The notes below the pieces were generated by a model that saw only the letters and a program-made list of their open reading frames with translations, was not told where the DNA came from and searched no databases. From Methylobacterium sp. DB0501 (lineage in GTDB: Bacteria > Pseudomonadota > Alphaproteobacteria > Rhizobiales > Beijerinckiaceae): a stretch of DNA of 64,000 bases. The translations under genes were made by a program, and so were the position numbers. The stretch is from NCBI RefSeq assembly GCF_011043735.1, contig NZ_JAAKGV010000012.1, positions 62,001-126,000 on the forward strand. The letters run 5' to 3'. Positions 18,887-26,921 of the stretch are shown piece by piece; positions within the stretch are counted from its first letter, which is position 1, and every line of letters begins with the position of its first letter.

Positions 18887-19050
18887 CTACCAGCTAAGTA
18901 GCTGGTACCGTTCACGATGTCAAAGAACGACGTCAACGCAGGGCTGAAAACCCGACACCTCTCCACGCCAGAATGCCGGACCGGAGCGCCGTCGTCGAGG
19001 GGGCGCACCCGGCCGGGCGGCAGCCGGCCGGCCCCAACCGAGAACGAGCC
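18886..19050 (-). promoter_or_regulatory. Probable CRISPR leader
   Basis: The stretch to the right of the last intact repeat is where the leader of a minus-strand array should lie. It is less GC-rich than its surroundings over the first 80 bases. It begins with a perfect palindrome, TACCAGCT-AAGT-AGCTGGTA (18888-18907), two bases from the repeat. It shares one 222-bp intergenic region with the divergent mbfA promoter. No clear IHF consensus could be fixed by eye. Confidence 0.5.
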
Positions 19051-19054
19051 CTTG

Positions 19055-19094
19055 TTTGGAATAACTCAAATATATAGATTGGATCCATTCCAAA
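19055..19094 (+). promoter_or_regulatory. Irr/ICE-like iron-control sites before mbfA
   Basis: ATTGGAT-N3-TTCCAAA at 19078-19094 matches the ICE-type Irr site (TTTRGAA-N3-TTCYAAA) at 12 of 14 positions. A second half-site, TTTGGAA, lies at 19055-19061. The A/T-rich stretch between them stands out in this genome and includes TATATAG. The site directly abuts the ribosome-binding site AGGAG. Irr control of mbfA is established in rhizobia; here it is inferred. Confidence 0.5.
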
Positions 19095-19107
19095 CAGGAG
19101 CGTGCCC

Positions 19108-20076
19108 GTGAAGGCCCTGACCGATCTCACCGAGCGCGAGGTTCTCGCGCTGGCCATCGCCAGCGAGGAGGAGGACTCCCGCATCTATCGCAGCTTCGCC
19201 GACAGCCTGCGGGCCGAGCTGCCGGGCTCGGCCGGGCTGTTCGAGGCGATGGCCGACGAGGAGCGGGGGCACCGCGACGACCTCTACGCCGCCTATCGCG
19301 CGCGCTTCGGCGAGCACCTGCCGCCGGTGCGGCGGGAGGACGTGAGGGGGTTCTCGCGGCGCCGGGCCGTCTGGTGGCAGGGGCTCGATGCCGGGCGGAT
19401 GCGGCGGGAGGCGCAGGCCATGGAAGCGCAGGCCGCCGGCTTCTACGAGCGGGCGGCGGAGCTCACCCGCGATCTCGGGGTGCGCCAGCTCTTCGTGCGG
19501 CTCGCCGAGATCGAGCGCGGCCACGGCCGCCGGGCCGAGGCGCTGACCGCCGAGCAGGAGAGCGGCGACGCCGCCGACGAGGAGGCCCGCGCCGCCCACC
19601 GCCTGTTCGTGCTGCGCTACGTGCAGCCGGGGCTCGCCGGGCTGATCGACGGCTCGGTCTCGACGCTGGCGCCGCTCTTCGCCGCCGCCTTCGCCACGCA
19701 CAACAACTGGCAGACCTTCCTCGTCGGCCTCGCGGCCTCGATCGGTGCCGGGATCAGCATGGGCTTCACCGAGGCCCTGTCCGACGACGGCAGCATCACC
19801 GGGCGCGGCTCGCCCTGGCTGCGCGGCCTCGTCTGCGGCCTCATGACGACGGTCGGGGGGCTCGGCCACACGCTGCCCTACCTGATGCCGGATTCCTGGT
19901 CGAACGCCTTCGCGGTCGCGACTATCCTCGCCGCCCTGGTGGTGGCGGTGGAGCTGCTCGCCATCTCGGCCATCCGCACCCGCTACATGGACACGCCGTT
20001 CTGGCGCGCCGCCCTGCAGGTGGTGCTCGGAGGGGTGATGGTGCTCATCGCCGGCGTCGCGATCGGGAGCGCGTGA
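19108..20076 (+). CDS. mbfA: Membrane-bound ferritin-like iron exporter (ferritin/VIT1 fusion)
   Basis: 322 residues. The first about 150 form a rubrerythrin/ferritin-like helical domain with the iron-ligand patterns SEEEDSRIY, DEERGHRDDL and EIERGHGRR. The second half is a VIT1/CCC1-type membrane domain with about five hydrophobic helices (LAGLIDGSVSTLAPLFAAAF and onward). This is the architecture of MbfA, which exports iron and protects against iron and peroxide stress. GTG 19108 is chosen because AGGAG at 19096-19100 leaves seven bases; GTG 19102 would leave only one. Irr-like sites precede it. Confidence 0.88.
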   Translation: MKALTDLTEREVLALAIASEEEDSRIYRSFADSLRAELPGSAGLFEAMADEERGHRDDLYAAYRARFGEHLPPVRREDVRGFSRRRAVWWQGLDAGRMRREAQAMEAQAAGFYERAAELTRDLGVRQLFVRLAEIERGHGRRAEALTAEQESGDAADEEARAAHRLFVLRYVQPGLAGLIDGSVSTLAPLFAAAFATHNNWQTFLVGLAASIGAGISMGFTEALSDDGSITGRGSPWLRGLVCGLMTTVGGLGHTLPYLMPDSWSNAFAVATILAALVVAVELLAISAIRTRYMDTPFWRAALQVVLGGVMVLIAGVAIGSA

Positions 20077-20203
20077 GCCGTGCGGCACCGTGCGCGGGGG
20101 GCGGCGGCGAAAGCCGCTCCCGCCACCTTGAAAATGGTCTAGAAACGGCGGGCGAGGGCACCGAAGAATCGCCCCCTCAAGAATCCGTCCCCGAGGAACC
20201 GCC

Positions 20204-21547
20204 GTGCAGACCAGCTTCACCCCCGCGCAGCTCGCCGACCCGGCCATGGCCGCCTCGGAGAAGATCCTGCGCACCTGCGTGCATTGCGGCTTCTGCACCG
20301 CCACCTGCCCGACCTATCTGCTGCTGGGCGACGAGCTCGATTCGCCGCGCGGGCGCATCTACCTGATCAAGGACATGCTGGAGGGGGGCAAGCCCGCGAG
20401 CCCCGAGGTGGTCAAGCACGTCGACCGCTGCCTGTCCTGCCTGTCCTGCATGACCACCTGCCCGTCGGGGGTGCATTACATGCACCTCGTCGACCATGCC
20501 CGCGCACATATCGAGAAGACCTATTCCCGCCCGGCGGAGGACCGGTTCCTGCGGGCGGTGCTGGCGCGGGTCCTGCCCTACCCGAACCGCTTCCGCCTGG
20601 CGCTGCTCGGCGCCACCCTCGGCCGGCCGTTCCGCGGCCTCGCCGCCAGGATGCCGAAGGTCGGCAACCGGCTCGCCGCGATGCTCGACCTGGCGCCGGG
20701 CGCGCTGCCGACCCGCTCGGCGCACGACAAGCCCGGCCGTTTCCCGCCCGCCGGCCCGCGCCGGGGCCGGGTGGCGCTCCTGCGCGGCTGCGCCCAGAGC
20801 GTGTTGCGGCCGGACTTCAACGAGGCGGCGATCCGGCTGCTCAACCGCCACGGCGTCGAGGTGGTGCAGGCCAGGGGCGAGGGCTGCTGCGGCGCGCTCA
20901 CCCACCATATGGGCCACGAGGAGTCCTCGCACGCCCTGGCCCGGCGCACCATCGACGCCTGGATCGCCGAGATGGACGGCGAGGGGCTCGACGCGATCGT
21001 GGTCACGGCCTCGGGCTGCGGCACCACGATCAAGGATTACGGCTTCATGTTCCGCGACGACCCGGCCTATGCGCAGAAGGCCGCCCGGGTGGCGGGGATC
21101 GCCCGCGACGTCACCGAGTACGTGACGGGCCTCGGCCTGACCGAGCCGGTCGTCGAGACCGACCTCGTCGTCGCCTACCATTCCGCCTGCTCGATGCAGC
21201 ACGGCCAGGGCCTGCGCACCGAGCCGAAGGCGCTGCTGGCGCGGGCCGGCTTCACCGTGAAGGACGTACCCGAAGGCCATATCTGCTGCGGCTCGGCCGG
21301 CACCTACAACATCCTGCAGCCGGAACTGGCCGCACACCTGCGCGCCCGCAAGGTCGCCAACATCGAGCGCGTGCGGCCCGACGTGATCGCCACCGGCAAT
21401 ATCGGCTGCGCCACCCAGATCGGGAAGGGCACCGCCATCCCGATCGTCCACACGGTGGAACTGCTCGACTGGGCCACCGGCGGCCCGCGCCCGGCGGCCC
21501 TCGACGGCGTGCCCGACCGGCGTCCGGCGCTGGCGGCGGCAGAGTAG
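20204..21547 (+). CDS. glcF: Glycolate oxidase iron-sulfur subunit
   Basis: 447 residues. Two 4Fe-4S motifs are intact: CVHCGFCTATCP (Cys25, 28, 31, 35) and CLSCLSCMTTCP (Cys76, 79, 82, 86). Two C-terminal CCG-type cysteine domains follow (GCCGALTHHMG and ICCGSAGTYN). GlcF passes electrons from the flavin subunits GlcD/GlcE, which oxidise glycolate to glyoxylate, to the membrane. The start is GTG 20204. No glcD or glcE gene lies in the window on either side, so its partners must be elsewhere. It is convergent with gatB. Confidence 0.92.
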   Translation: MQTSFTPAQLADPAMAASEKILRTCVHCGFCTATCPTYLLLGDELDSPRGRIYLIKDMLEGGKPASPEVVKHVDRCLSCLSCMTTCPSGVHYMHLVDHARAHIEKTYSRPAEDRFLRAVLARVLPYPNRFRLALLGATLGRPFRGLAARMPKVGNRLAAMLDLAPGALPTRSAHDKPGRFPPAGPRRGRVALLRGCAQSVLRPDFNEAAIRLLNRHGVEVVQARGEGCCGALTHHMGHEESSHALARRTIDAWIAEMDGEGLDAIVVTASGCGTTIKDYGFMFRDDPAYAQKAARVAGIARDVTEYVTGLGLTEPVVETDLVVAYHSACSMQHGQGLRTEPKALLARAGFTVKDVPEGHICCGSAGTYNILQPELAAHLRARKVANIERVRPDVIATGNIGCATQIGKGTAIPIVHTVELLDWATGGPRPAALDGVPDRRPALAAAE

Positions 21548-21570
21548 GAGCGGTTCGATTCGAGACGAGG

Positions 21571-21622
21571 GCGCGGGTCTTCCTCTCTCCCCCCCCGCGG
21601 GGCGAGGGGGGAAGACCTGCGC
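21571..21622. terminator. Bidirectional hairpin between glcF and gatB
   Basis: GCGCGGGTCTTCC (21571-21583) pairs with GGAAGACCTGCGC (21610-21622) with one G-T wobble. The C-rich and G-rich inner parts extend the stem. It lies between convergent stop codons, fitting a shared terminator, though it lacks a long T-run. Confidence 0.6.
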
Positions 21623-21646
21623 CGGTGCCGAGAGGCCTGCCGCCCC

Positions 21647-23119
21647 TTACTCGATCCCGAGCTTCGCCTTCAGCAGCGCGTTCACTGCCGCCGGATTGGC
21701 CTTGCCGCCGGTGGCCTTCATGGTCTGGCCGACGAACCAGCCGAGCAGGGTGGGCTTCGCCTTGGCCTGCTCGACCTTGTCGGGATTCGCCGCGATGATC
21801 TGGTCGATCGCCGCCTCGATCGCGCCGGTATCGGTCACCTGGCGCAGGCCCCGGCTCTCGACGATCTGGCGCGGCTCGCCGCCCTCGCTCCAGACGATCT
21901 CGAACACGTCCTTGGCGATCTTGCCCGAGATGGTGCCGTCGCCGATGAGATCGACGATCGCACCGAGCCGGGCTGCCGAGACCGGGCTGTCCTCGATGCC
22001 CTTGCCCTCCTTGTTCAGGCGGCCGAACAGCTCGTTGATGACCCAGTTCGCCGCGATCTTGCCGTCGCGGCCCTTGGCCACCGCCTCGAAATAGTCGGCG
22101 GAGGCGCGCTCGGCCACCAGCACCGTCGCGTCGTAGGGCGAGAGGCCGTAAGCCTCGATGAAGCGGGCCTTCTTGGCGTCGGGCAGCTCCGGCAGGCCGG
22201 CGGCCAGCCCATCGACGAAGGCCTGGTCGAATTCGAGTGGCAGCAGGTCCGGGTCGGGGAAGTAGCGGTAATCGTGCGCCTCTTCCTTCGAGCGCATCGA
22301 CCGCGTCTCGCCCTTGGTCGGGTCGAACAGGCGGGTCTCCTGGTCGATCGTGCCGCCATCCTCGATGATGGCGATCTGGCGCCGCGCCTCGACCTCGATC
22401 GCCTGGCCGATGAAGCGGATCGAGTTGACGTTCTTGATCTCGCAGCGGGTGCCGAAGGGGTCGCCGACCTTGCGCACCGAGACGTTCACGTCGGCGCGCA
22501 GGTTGCCCTTCTCCATGTCGCCGTCGCAGGTGCCGAGGTAGCGCAGGATGGTGCGCAGCTTCGTCACGTAGGCCTTGGCCTCCTCCGACGAGCGCAGGTC
22601 GGGCTTCGAGACGATCTCCATCAGCGCCACGCCCGACCGGTTGAGGTCGACGAAGCTCATCGTCGGGGACTGGTCGTGCAGCGACTTGCCGGCATCCTGC
22701 TCCAGGTGCAGGCGCTCGATTCCGACCCGGATGCTCTCGCCGTCGGGGAGATCCACCAGCACCTCGCCCTCGCCGACGATCGGGCTCTTGTACTGGCTGA
22801 TCTGGTAGCCCTGGGGCAGGTCCGGGTAGAAGTAGTTCTTCCGGTCGAACACCGAGCGGTGGTTGATCTGCGCCTTGAGGCCCAAGCCCGTGCGCACCGC
22901 CTGCGCAACGCATTCGCGGTTGATCACCGGCAGCATGCCGGGCATCGCGGCGTCGACCAGCGAGACGTTGTCGTTCGGCTCGGCCCCGAAGGCGGTCGGC
23001 GCGCCGGAAAACAGCTTCGAGCGGCTGGTGACCTGGGCATGGATCTCCATGCCGATCACCACCTCCCAGTCGCCCAGCGCGCCCTTGATCAGCTTCTTGG
23101 GGTTCACGGGAGCGTTCAT
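21647..23119 (-). CDS. gatB: Asp-tRNA(Asn)/Glu-tRNA(Gln) amidotransferase subunit B
   Basis: 490 residues. GatB binds the mis-acylated tRNA and activates its side-chain carboxylate for amidation. The N-terminal block is WEVVIGMEIHAQVTSRSKLFSGAP. The catalytic core has RKNYFYPDLPQGYQISQYK and SVDLN-like FVDLNRSGVALMEIVSKPD. The C-terminal tail domain (GWFVGQTMKATGGKANPAAVNALLKAKLG) grips the tRNA. ATG 23119 (MNAPVNPKKL) fits homologues. An in-frame GTG at 23140 follows an AGGGGGAAA stretch and would add seven residues. Confidence 0.95.
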   Translation of the reverse strand: MNAPVNPKKLIKGALGDWEVVIGMEIHAQVTSRSKLFSGAPTAFGAEPNDNVSLVDAAMPGMLPVINRECVAQAVRTGLGLKAQINHRSVFDRKNYFYPDLPQGYQISQYKSPIVGEGEVLVDLPDGESIRVGIERLHLEQDAGKSLHDQSPTMSFVDLNRSGVALMEIVSKPDLRSSEEAKAYVTKLRTILRYLGTCDGDMEKGNLRADVNVSVRKVGDPFGTRCEIKNVNSIRFIGQAIEVEARRQIAIIEDGGTIDQETRLFDPTKGETRSMRSKEEAHDYRYFPDPDLLPLEFDQAFVDGLAAGLPELPDAKKARFIEAYGLSPYDATVLVAERASADYFEAVAKGRDGKIAANWVINELFGRLNKEGKGIEDSPVSAARLGAIVDLIGDGTISGKIAKDVFEIVWSEGGEPRQIVESRGLRQVTDTGAIEAAIDQIIAANPDKVEQAKAKPTLLGWFVGQTMKATGGKANPAAVNALLKAKLGIE

Positions 23120-23217
23120 GAGGGTCTCGGTCTCTCGCACGACTTTCCCCCTCTCCCGCAGGAGAGAGGAGTGAGGATGCGCCTAGTAGGAAGGGTCGTG
23201 CGCGCCGGTCAAGCGCG

Positions 23218-23526
23218 TCAAGCGCGCGGCGCGAAGGTCCGCCGGGCGGTGTAGCCGACGATCGCGTAGATCAGCGCCGCGCCGGTGCGGACGGGGAAGA
23301 AGGTCGGGAGTTCCCGCCCGATCGGCGCCGGCCAGGGCACCCCGATCCCGGTCAGCACCCACGACACCAGCACCGAGGCGACGAGCGCCATCATGGCGAC
23401 GAGCACGACCTTGCCGAACTGGTCCGCCTTCCAGCCGAGAAACAGCGCGAGCCCGATCAGCACCGGGTCGAACGCCGCCATGATCCAGACATCGGGCGGA
23501 TAATAGGGGACGGTCGGGTGGTTCAC
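23218..23526 (-). CDS. Small membrane protein coupled to gatA
   Basis: 102 residues with three predicted membrane segments (PVLIGLALFLGWKA, VVLVAMMALVASVLVSWVLTGIG, and TGAALIYAIVGYTARR). No family was recognised. The GTG start overlaps the gatA stop codon by four bases (23523-23526), so it is very probably translated from the gat transcript. It sits between gatA and gatB in an order where these are usually adjacent. The function is unknown. Confidence 0.7.
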   Translation of the reverse strand: MNHPTVPYYPPDVWIMAAFDPVLIGLALFLGWKADQFGKVVLVAMMALVASVLVSWVLTGIGVPWPAPIGRELPTFFPVRTGAALIYAIVGYTARRTFAPRA

Positions 23527-25031
23527 GCCCACCACGCCTGCGGCAGGGCGATGCGGCCCGCCGCCTCCTCGATCACCTGGCCGGCGGCGAACAGCGTCTC
23601 CTCGTCGAAGGGACGGCCGATCAGCTGGAGGCCGAGCGGCAGGCCCTGCCCGTCGAGCCCCGCCGGCACCGCCAGGCCGGGAAGACCCGCCATGTTCACC
23701 GTCACGGTGAACACGTCGAGGAGGTACATCTCCACCGGGTCGGCCTTCGCCTTCTCGCCGAAGCCGAAGGCGGCGGACGGGGTGGTGGGGGTCAGGATCG
23801 CGTCGACGCCCGAGGCGTAGACCTGTTCGAAGTCGCGCTTGATCAGGGTGCGGATCTTCTGCGCCCGGACGTAATAGGCGTCGTAATAGCCGGCCGAGAG
23901 CACGTAGGTGCCGATCATGATCCGGCGCTTGACCTCGCGGCCGAAGCCGGCGGCGCGGGTGCCCTCGTACATCCCGACGATGTCCTTCGCCGGCACACGC
24001 AGGCCGTAGCGGACGCCGTCGTAGCGGGCGAGGTTCGAGGAGGCCTCGGCCGGCGCCACGATGTAATAGGCCGGGAGAGCGTATTTCGTGTGCGGGAGCG
24101 AGACCTCGACCACCTTGGCGCCGGCATCGCGCAGCCAGTCGGCACCCTGCTGCCACAGCCGCTCGATCTCGGCCGGCATCCCGTCGACCCGGTATTCCTT
24201 CGGGATGCCGATGGTCAGGCCCTTGACGCCACGGTTCACCGCCGCCTCGAAATCGGGCACGGGCAGGTTCACCGAGGTGGTGTCCTTGTCGTCGTGGCCG
24301 GACATCGAGGTCAGCAGGATCGCGGTGTCGCGCACCGTGCGGGCGATGGGCCCAGCCTGGTCGAGGGACGACGCGAAGGCGACGGTGCCCCAGCGCGAGC
24401 AGCGGCCGTAGGTCGGCTTGATCCCGACCGTGCCGGTGAAGGCCGCCGGCTGGCGGATCGAGCCGCCGGTATCCGTCGCGGTGGCGCCGAGGCACAGGCG
24501 GGCCGCGACCGCGGCGGCCGAGCCGCCCGACGAGCCGCCGGGCACCAGCCTGGTGTCGGACCTCGTCCCGCCGGCACCTTGGCGCCGCCATGGGGAGATC
24601 ACCGGGCCGTAGGCGCTGGTCTCGTTCGACGAGCCCATGGCGAACTCGTCGAGGTTGAGCTTGCCGAGCATCACCGCGCCGTCGCGCCACAGGTTGTGGG
24701 TGACGGTCGATTCATAGTGCGGCTGGAAGCCTTCCAGGATCTTCGAGCCCGCCGTGGTGGTGACCCCGTGGGTGCAGAACAGGTCCTTGATGCCGAGCGG
24801 CAGGCCCTCGAGCGGCCGGGCCTCGCCGGCGGCCAGCTTCTGGTCGGCGACGTCGGCCATGGCGAGCGCCCGGTCGGGCGTCTCGAGCAGGTAGGCGTTG
24901 AGCACGCGTGCCTTCTCGATCGCCGCGATATGGGCCTGCGTCAGCTCGCGGGCGGAGAAGTCCTTCGCCCGCAGTCCGTCGCGGGCCTGCGCCAGGGTGA
25001 GGTCGGTCAGCTCTGCCGGCTTGGTGCTCAC
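23523..25031 (-). CDS. gatA: Asp-tRNA(Asn)/Glu-tRNA(Gln) amidotransferase subunit A
   Basis: 502 residues, amidase-signature family. GatA releases ammonia from glutamine for transfer to the tRNA-bound Asp or Glu. The Ser-cisSer-Lys triad is visible: Lys82 in GLPLGIKDLF, Ser167 in PGGSSGGSAAAVAA and nucleophile Ser191 in TDTGGSIRQPA. The full amidase length is present. gatC lies 67 bp upstream and gatB downstream on the same strand, giving gatC-gatA-(membrane protein)-gatB. The presence of GatCAB implies that Gln-tRNA and/or Asn-tRNA is made indirectly. Confidence 0.96.
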   Translation of the reverse strand: MSTKPAELTDLTLAQARDGLRAKDFSARELTQAHIAAIEKARVLNAYLLETPDRALAMADVADQKLAAGEARPLEGLPLGIKDLFCTHGVTTTAGSKILEGFQPHYESTVTHNLWRDGAVMLGKLNLDEFAMGSSNETSAYGPVISPWRRQGAGGTRSDTRLVPGGSSGGSAAAVAARLCLGATATDTGGSIRQPAAFTGTVGIKPTYGRCSRWGTVAFASSLDQAGPIARTVRDTAILLTSMSGHDDKDTTSVNLPVPDFEAAVNRGVKGLTIGIPKEYRVDGMPAEIERLWQQGADWLRDAGAKVVEVSLPHTKYALPAYYIVAPAEASSNLARYDGVRYGLRVPAKDIVGMYEGTRAAGFGREVKRRIMIGTYVLSAGYYDAYYVRAQKIRTLIKRDFEQVYASGVDAILTPTTPSAAFGFGEKAKADPVEMYLLDVFTVTVNMAGLPGLAVPAGLDGQGLPLGLQLIGRPFDEETLFAAGQVIEEAAGRIALPQAWWA

Positions 25032-25098
25032 GGTCGTCTCGTCCTGTCGGGGCCGTCAGGGCCGCCATGGGTGCGCGTTCGTCGGTCGTCCAGGTCGA

Positions 25099-25386
25099 TT
25101 ACTCGACGACCTTCGGCACCACGAAATAATTGTCCTCGGTCAGCGGCGCGTTGAACACGATCTCGCGGGCGTGCCCGCCATCGGTGATCACGTCCTCGCG
25201 GCTCTTCATCGCCATCGGGGTCACCGAGGTCATCGGCTCGACGCCGGACACGTCGACCGCGTCGAGCTGCTCGACGAAGGACAGGATGGCATTCAGCTCG
25301 TCCTGGAGCGGCGCCACCTCGTCGTCGGTGACCGCGATCCGCGCCAGATGCGCGATGCGCCGGACCGTCTTGGCGTCGACCGACAT
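25099..25386 (-). CDS. gatC: Asp-tRNA(Asn)/Glu-tRNA(Gln) amidotransferase subunit C
   Basis: 95 residues. GatC wraps around and stabilises the GatA-GatB interface. The sequence matches throughout: VRRIAHLARIAVTDDEVAPL, then LNAILSFVEQLDAVDVSGVEP, and the terminal NYFVVPKVVE. ATG 25386 begins MSVDAKTVRRIAHLAR. It heads the gat operon. Confidence 0.95.
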   Translation of the reverse strand: MSVDAKTVRRIAHLARIAVTDDEVAPLQDELNAILSFVEQLDAVDVSGVEPMTSVTPMAMKSREDVITDGGHAREIVFNAPLTEDNYFVVPKVVE

Positions 25387-25497
25387 GAGCACTCCGTTCG
25401 GACAGGCGGGGGACCGGGCTTCCAGCGGCCCGCGGCCGGGCCACGGCCGCCGGGGGCTATAGCACCGGCCTTCGCGCTGCCGCAACGGGCGGGGCGC

Positions 25498-25983
25498 TCA
25501 GGCCGCCGGCATCCGCTGGGCCAGGGCCGCGATAGCGTGGGCCCGGGTGCTCGGCACCTCGATCATCACCGCCCGCGGCTTGAAGTGCCGGCGCGCCTCC
25601 ATGCCGCCGGTATAGAGCACCGCGGCGGCGGTCAGCAGCATCAGCTTGTGCTTGCGCGGCATCCGCGTGGCCGCGGCCGTGGGCACCTTCGAGGCGGGCA
25701 CCTGCGGGGCGGGGGCCTGTGCGGGCGCGGTCCGCAGCATCCGTCGGCCGATCGCCAGGATCGCCTCGGCCGGCACCCGTCGGCGGGGCGGCGCGTCCGC
25801 CTCGGCGAAACGGCCGGCGGCGGCGGGCAGCCGGCCGCGCAGAGGGCTCACCGTGCCGTCGAGATCGACGGTCATCCAGCCCTGGTCGCGCGGGGCCGGA
25901 TCCCGCTCGGCGGGGGCCTGCCCCTGACGGCCGCCGGCGAGCGAGAAGGGAAGGATGACGGCAGCCACGGCGACCTCGTTCAC
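25498..25983 (-). CDS. Hypothetical protein behind a CtrA-like site
   Basis: 161 residues from GTG 25983. No family was recognised. The middle is Pro/Ala-rich (about residues 85-110), followed by a basic cluster and one hydrophobic stretch (LMLLTAAAVLYTGGM) that could be a membrane anchor, then a basic C-terminal tail. The start codon lies 13 bp from a TTAA-N7-TTAA sequence. Codon positions show the GC bias of real genes in this genome. It could be a cell-cycle-controlled envelope protein, but that is only inference from the site. Confidence 0.5.
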   Translation of the reverse strand: MNEVAVAAVILPFSLAGGRQGQAPAERDPAPRDQGWMTVDLDGTVSPLRGRLPAAAGRFAEADAPPRRRVPAEAILAIGRRMLRTAPAQAPAPQVPASKVPTAAATRMPRKHKLMLLTAAAVLYTGGMEARRHFKPRAVMIEVPSTRAHAIAALAQRMPAA

Positions 25984-25996
25984 GGGAGACGGCAGG

Positions 25997-26056
25997 TTAA
26001 CGTCTCGTTAACGCCGCCGGCACCACATCGCCATGTCAACCTTTCGTTAACCTTAA
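25997..26056 (-). promoter_or_regulatory. CtrA-type binding sites
   Basis: A perfect TTAA-N7-TTAA (25997-26011) is the consensus of the cell-cycle regulator CtrA. A second pair, TTAA-CC-TTAA, lies at 26047-26056. TTGACA on the minus strand (26039-26034) may be a -35 element. Four TTAA words in 60 bases are highly unlikely by chance at this GC content. The cluster sits just upstream of the 161-residue hypothetical gene. Confidence 0.55.
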
Positions 26057-26109
26057 CGGAGGCACCGCCTCCCGGGCCGGCCGCCCCCGGGGGAGGGCGG
26101 GCGGTCGCC

Positions 26110-26811
26110 CTACTGCACCGTGACGGCGGTGCCCTTGTGCGGCACGATCACCTGCACGCCGCTGCCGTCGAGGGCTGCGACGAAGCGGTCGGCGTCGGGA
26201 TCGACGATCGGGAAGGAGCCGTAATGGCAGGGGATGACCGCCTTCGGCTTGAAGAAGCGCTTGACCGCGAGCGCCGCGGTCTCGGCCCCCATGGTGAAGC
26301 GGTCGCCGACCGGCACCATCAGCACGTCGGGGCGGTAGATCTCCTGGATCAGCGCCATGTCGCCGAAGATGTCGGTATCGCCCATGTGGTAGACCGTCGG
26401 CTCGCCCTCGGCGCGCACGATCACGCCGTTCGGCAGCCCCAGCGGCACCGTGACCCCGGCCTCGCTCATGCCGGCCGAGTGGTCGGCCCGCACCAGGCTG
26501 ACCTGGAAGCCCCCGACATCGACGGTGCCGCCGGTGTTCATCGGCTCGAATTGCGTCACGCCCTTCGAGGCCAGCCACATGCACAGGTCGTAGTTGGTGA
26601 CGACCTTGGCGCCGGTCTCGGCCGCGATCTCGACCGTGTCGCCGACATGGTCGCCGTGGCCGTGGGTGATCAGGATATGGGTCGCGCCCGCGGTCGCGGC
26701 CTTGCGGTCGCCCTCGAAGGCCGGGTTGCCGCTGAAGAACGGATCGATCAACACGTGAGCGGACCCGAAATCGAGGCGGAAGGCGGAATGGCCGAACCAG
26801 GTGATGCGCAT
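26110..26811 (-). CDS. UPF0173 metal-dependent hydrolase
   Basis: 233 residues, metallo-beta-lactamase fold. The start MRITWFGHSAFRL and the motif THGHGDHVGDT (metal ligands) are characteristic of UPF0173. Further metal-site residues appear in RADHSAG, MGDTDIFGDM and PCHYGSFP. The true substrate of the family is not known. I chose ATG 26811; the frame is open to 26874. It is divergent from ruvX, separated by about 110 bp. Confidence 0.88.
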   Translation of the reverse strand: MRITWFGHSAFRLDFGSAHVLIDPFFSGNPAFEGDRKAATAGATHILITHGHGDHVGDTVEIAAETGAKVVTNYDLCMWLASKGVTQFEPMNTGGTVDVGGFQVSLVRADHSAGMSEAGVTVPLGLPNGVIVRAEGEPTVYHMGDTDIFGDMALIQEIYRPDVLMVPVGDRFTMGAETAALAVKRFFKPKAVIPCHYGSFPIVDPDADRFVAALDGSGVQVIVPHKGTAVTVQ

Positions 26812-26921
26812 CGGACGAACTCCGGGCGAAGAATGCGTGAAGGCAGGAGCCGGCGGCCGACCGCCCGGACGCACGGGCGGGGCGGGGCCGGCCAGGCCTA
26901 CCTAACGCGCGGAGGCCGGCC

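Noticed and set aside
18888..18907. Palindrome at the CRISPR leader read as a terminator
   Set aside because: There is no T-run on either side, and a terminator here would stop the array's own transcript.
23120..23140. GTG 23140 as the start of gatB
   Set aside because: A fair ribosome-binding site precedes it, but homologues start at the ATG seven codons later; it is kept only as an alternative.
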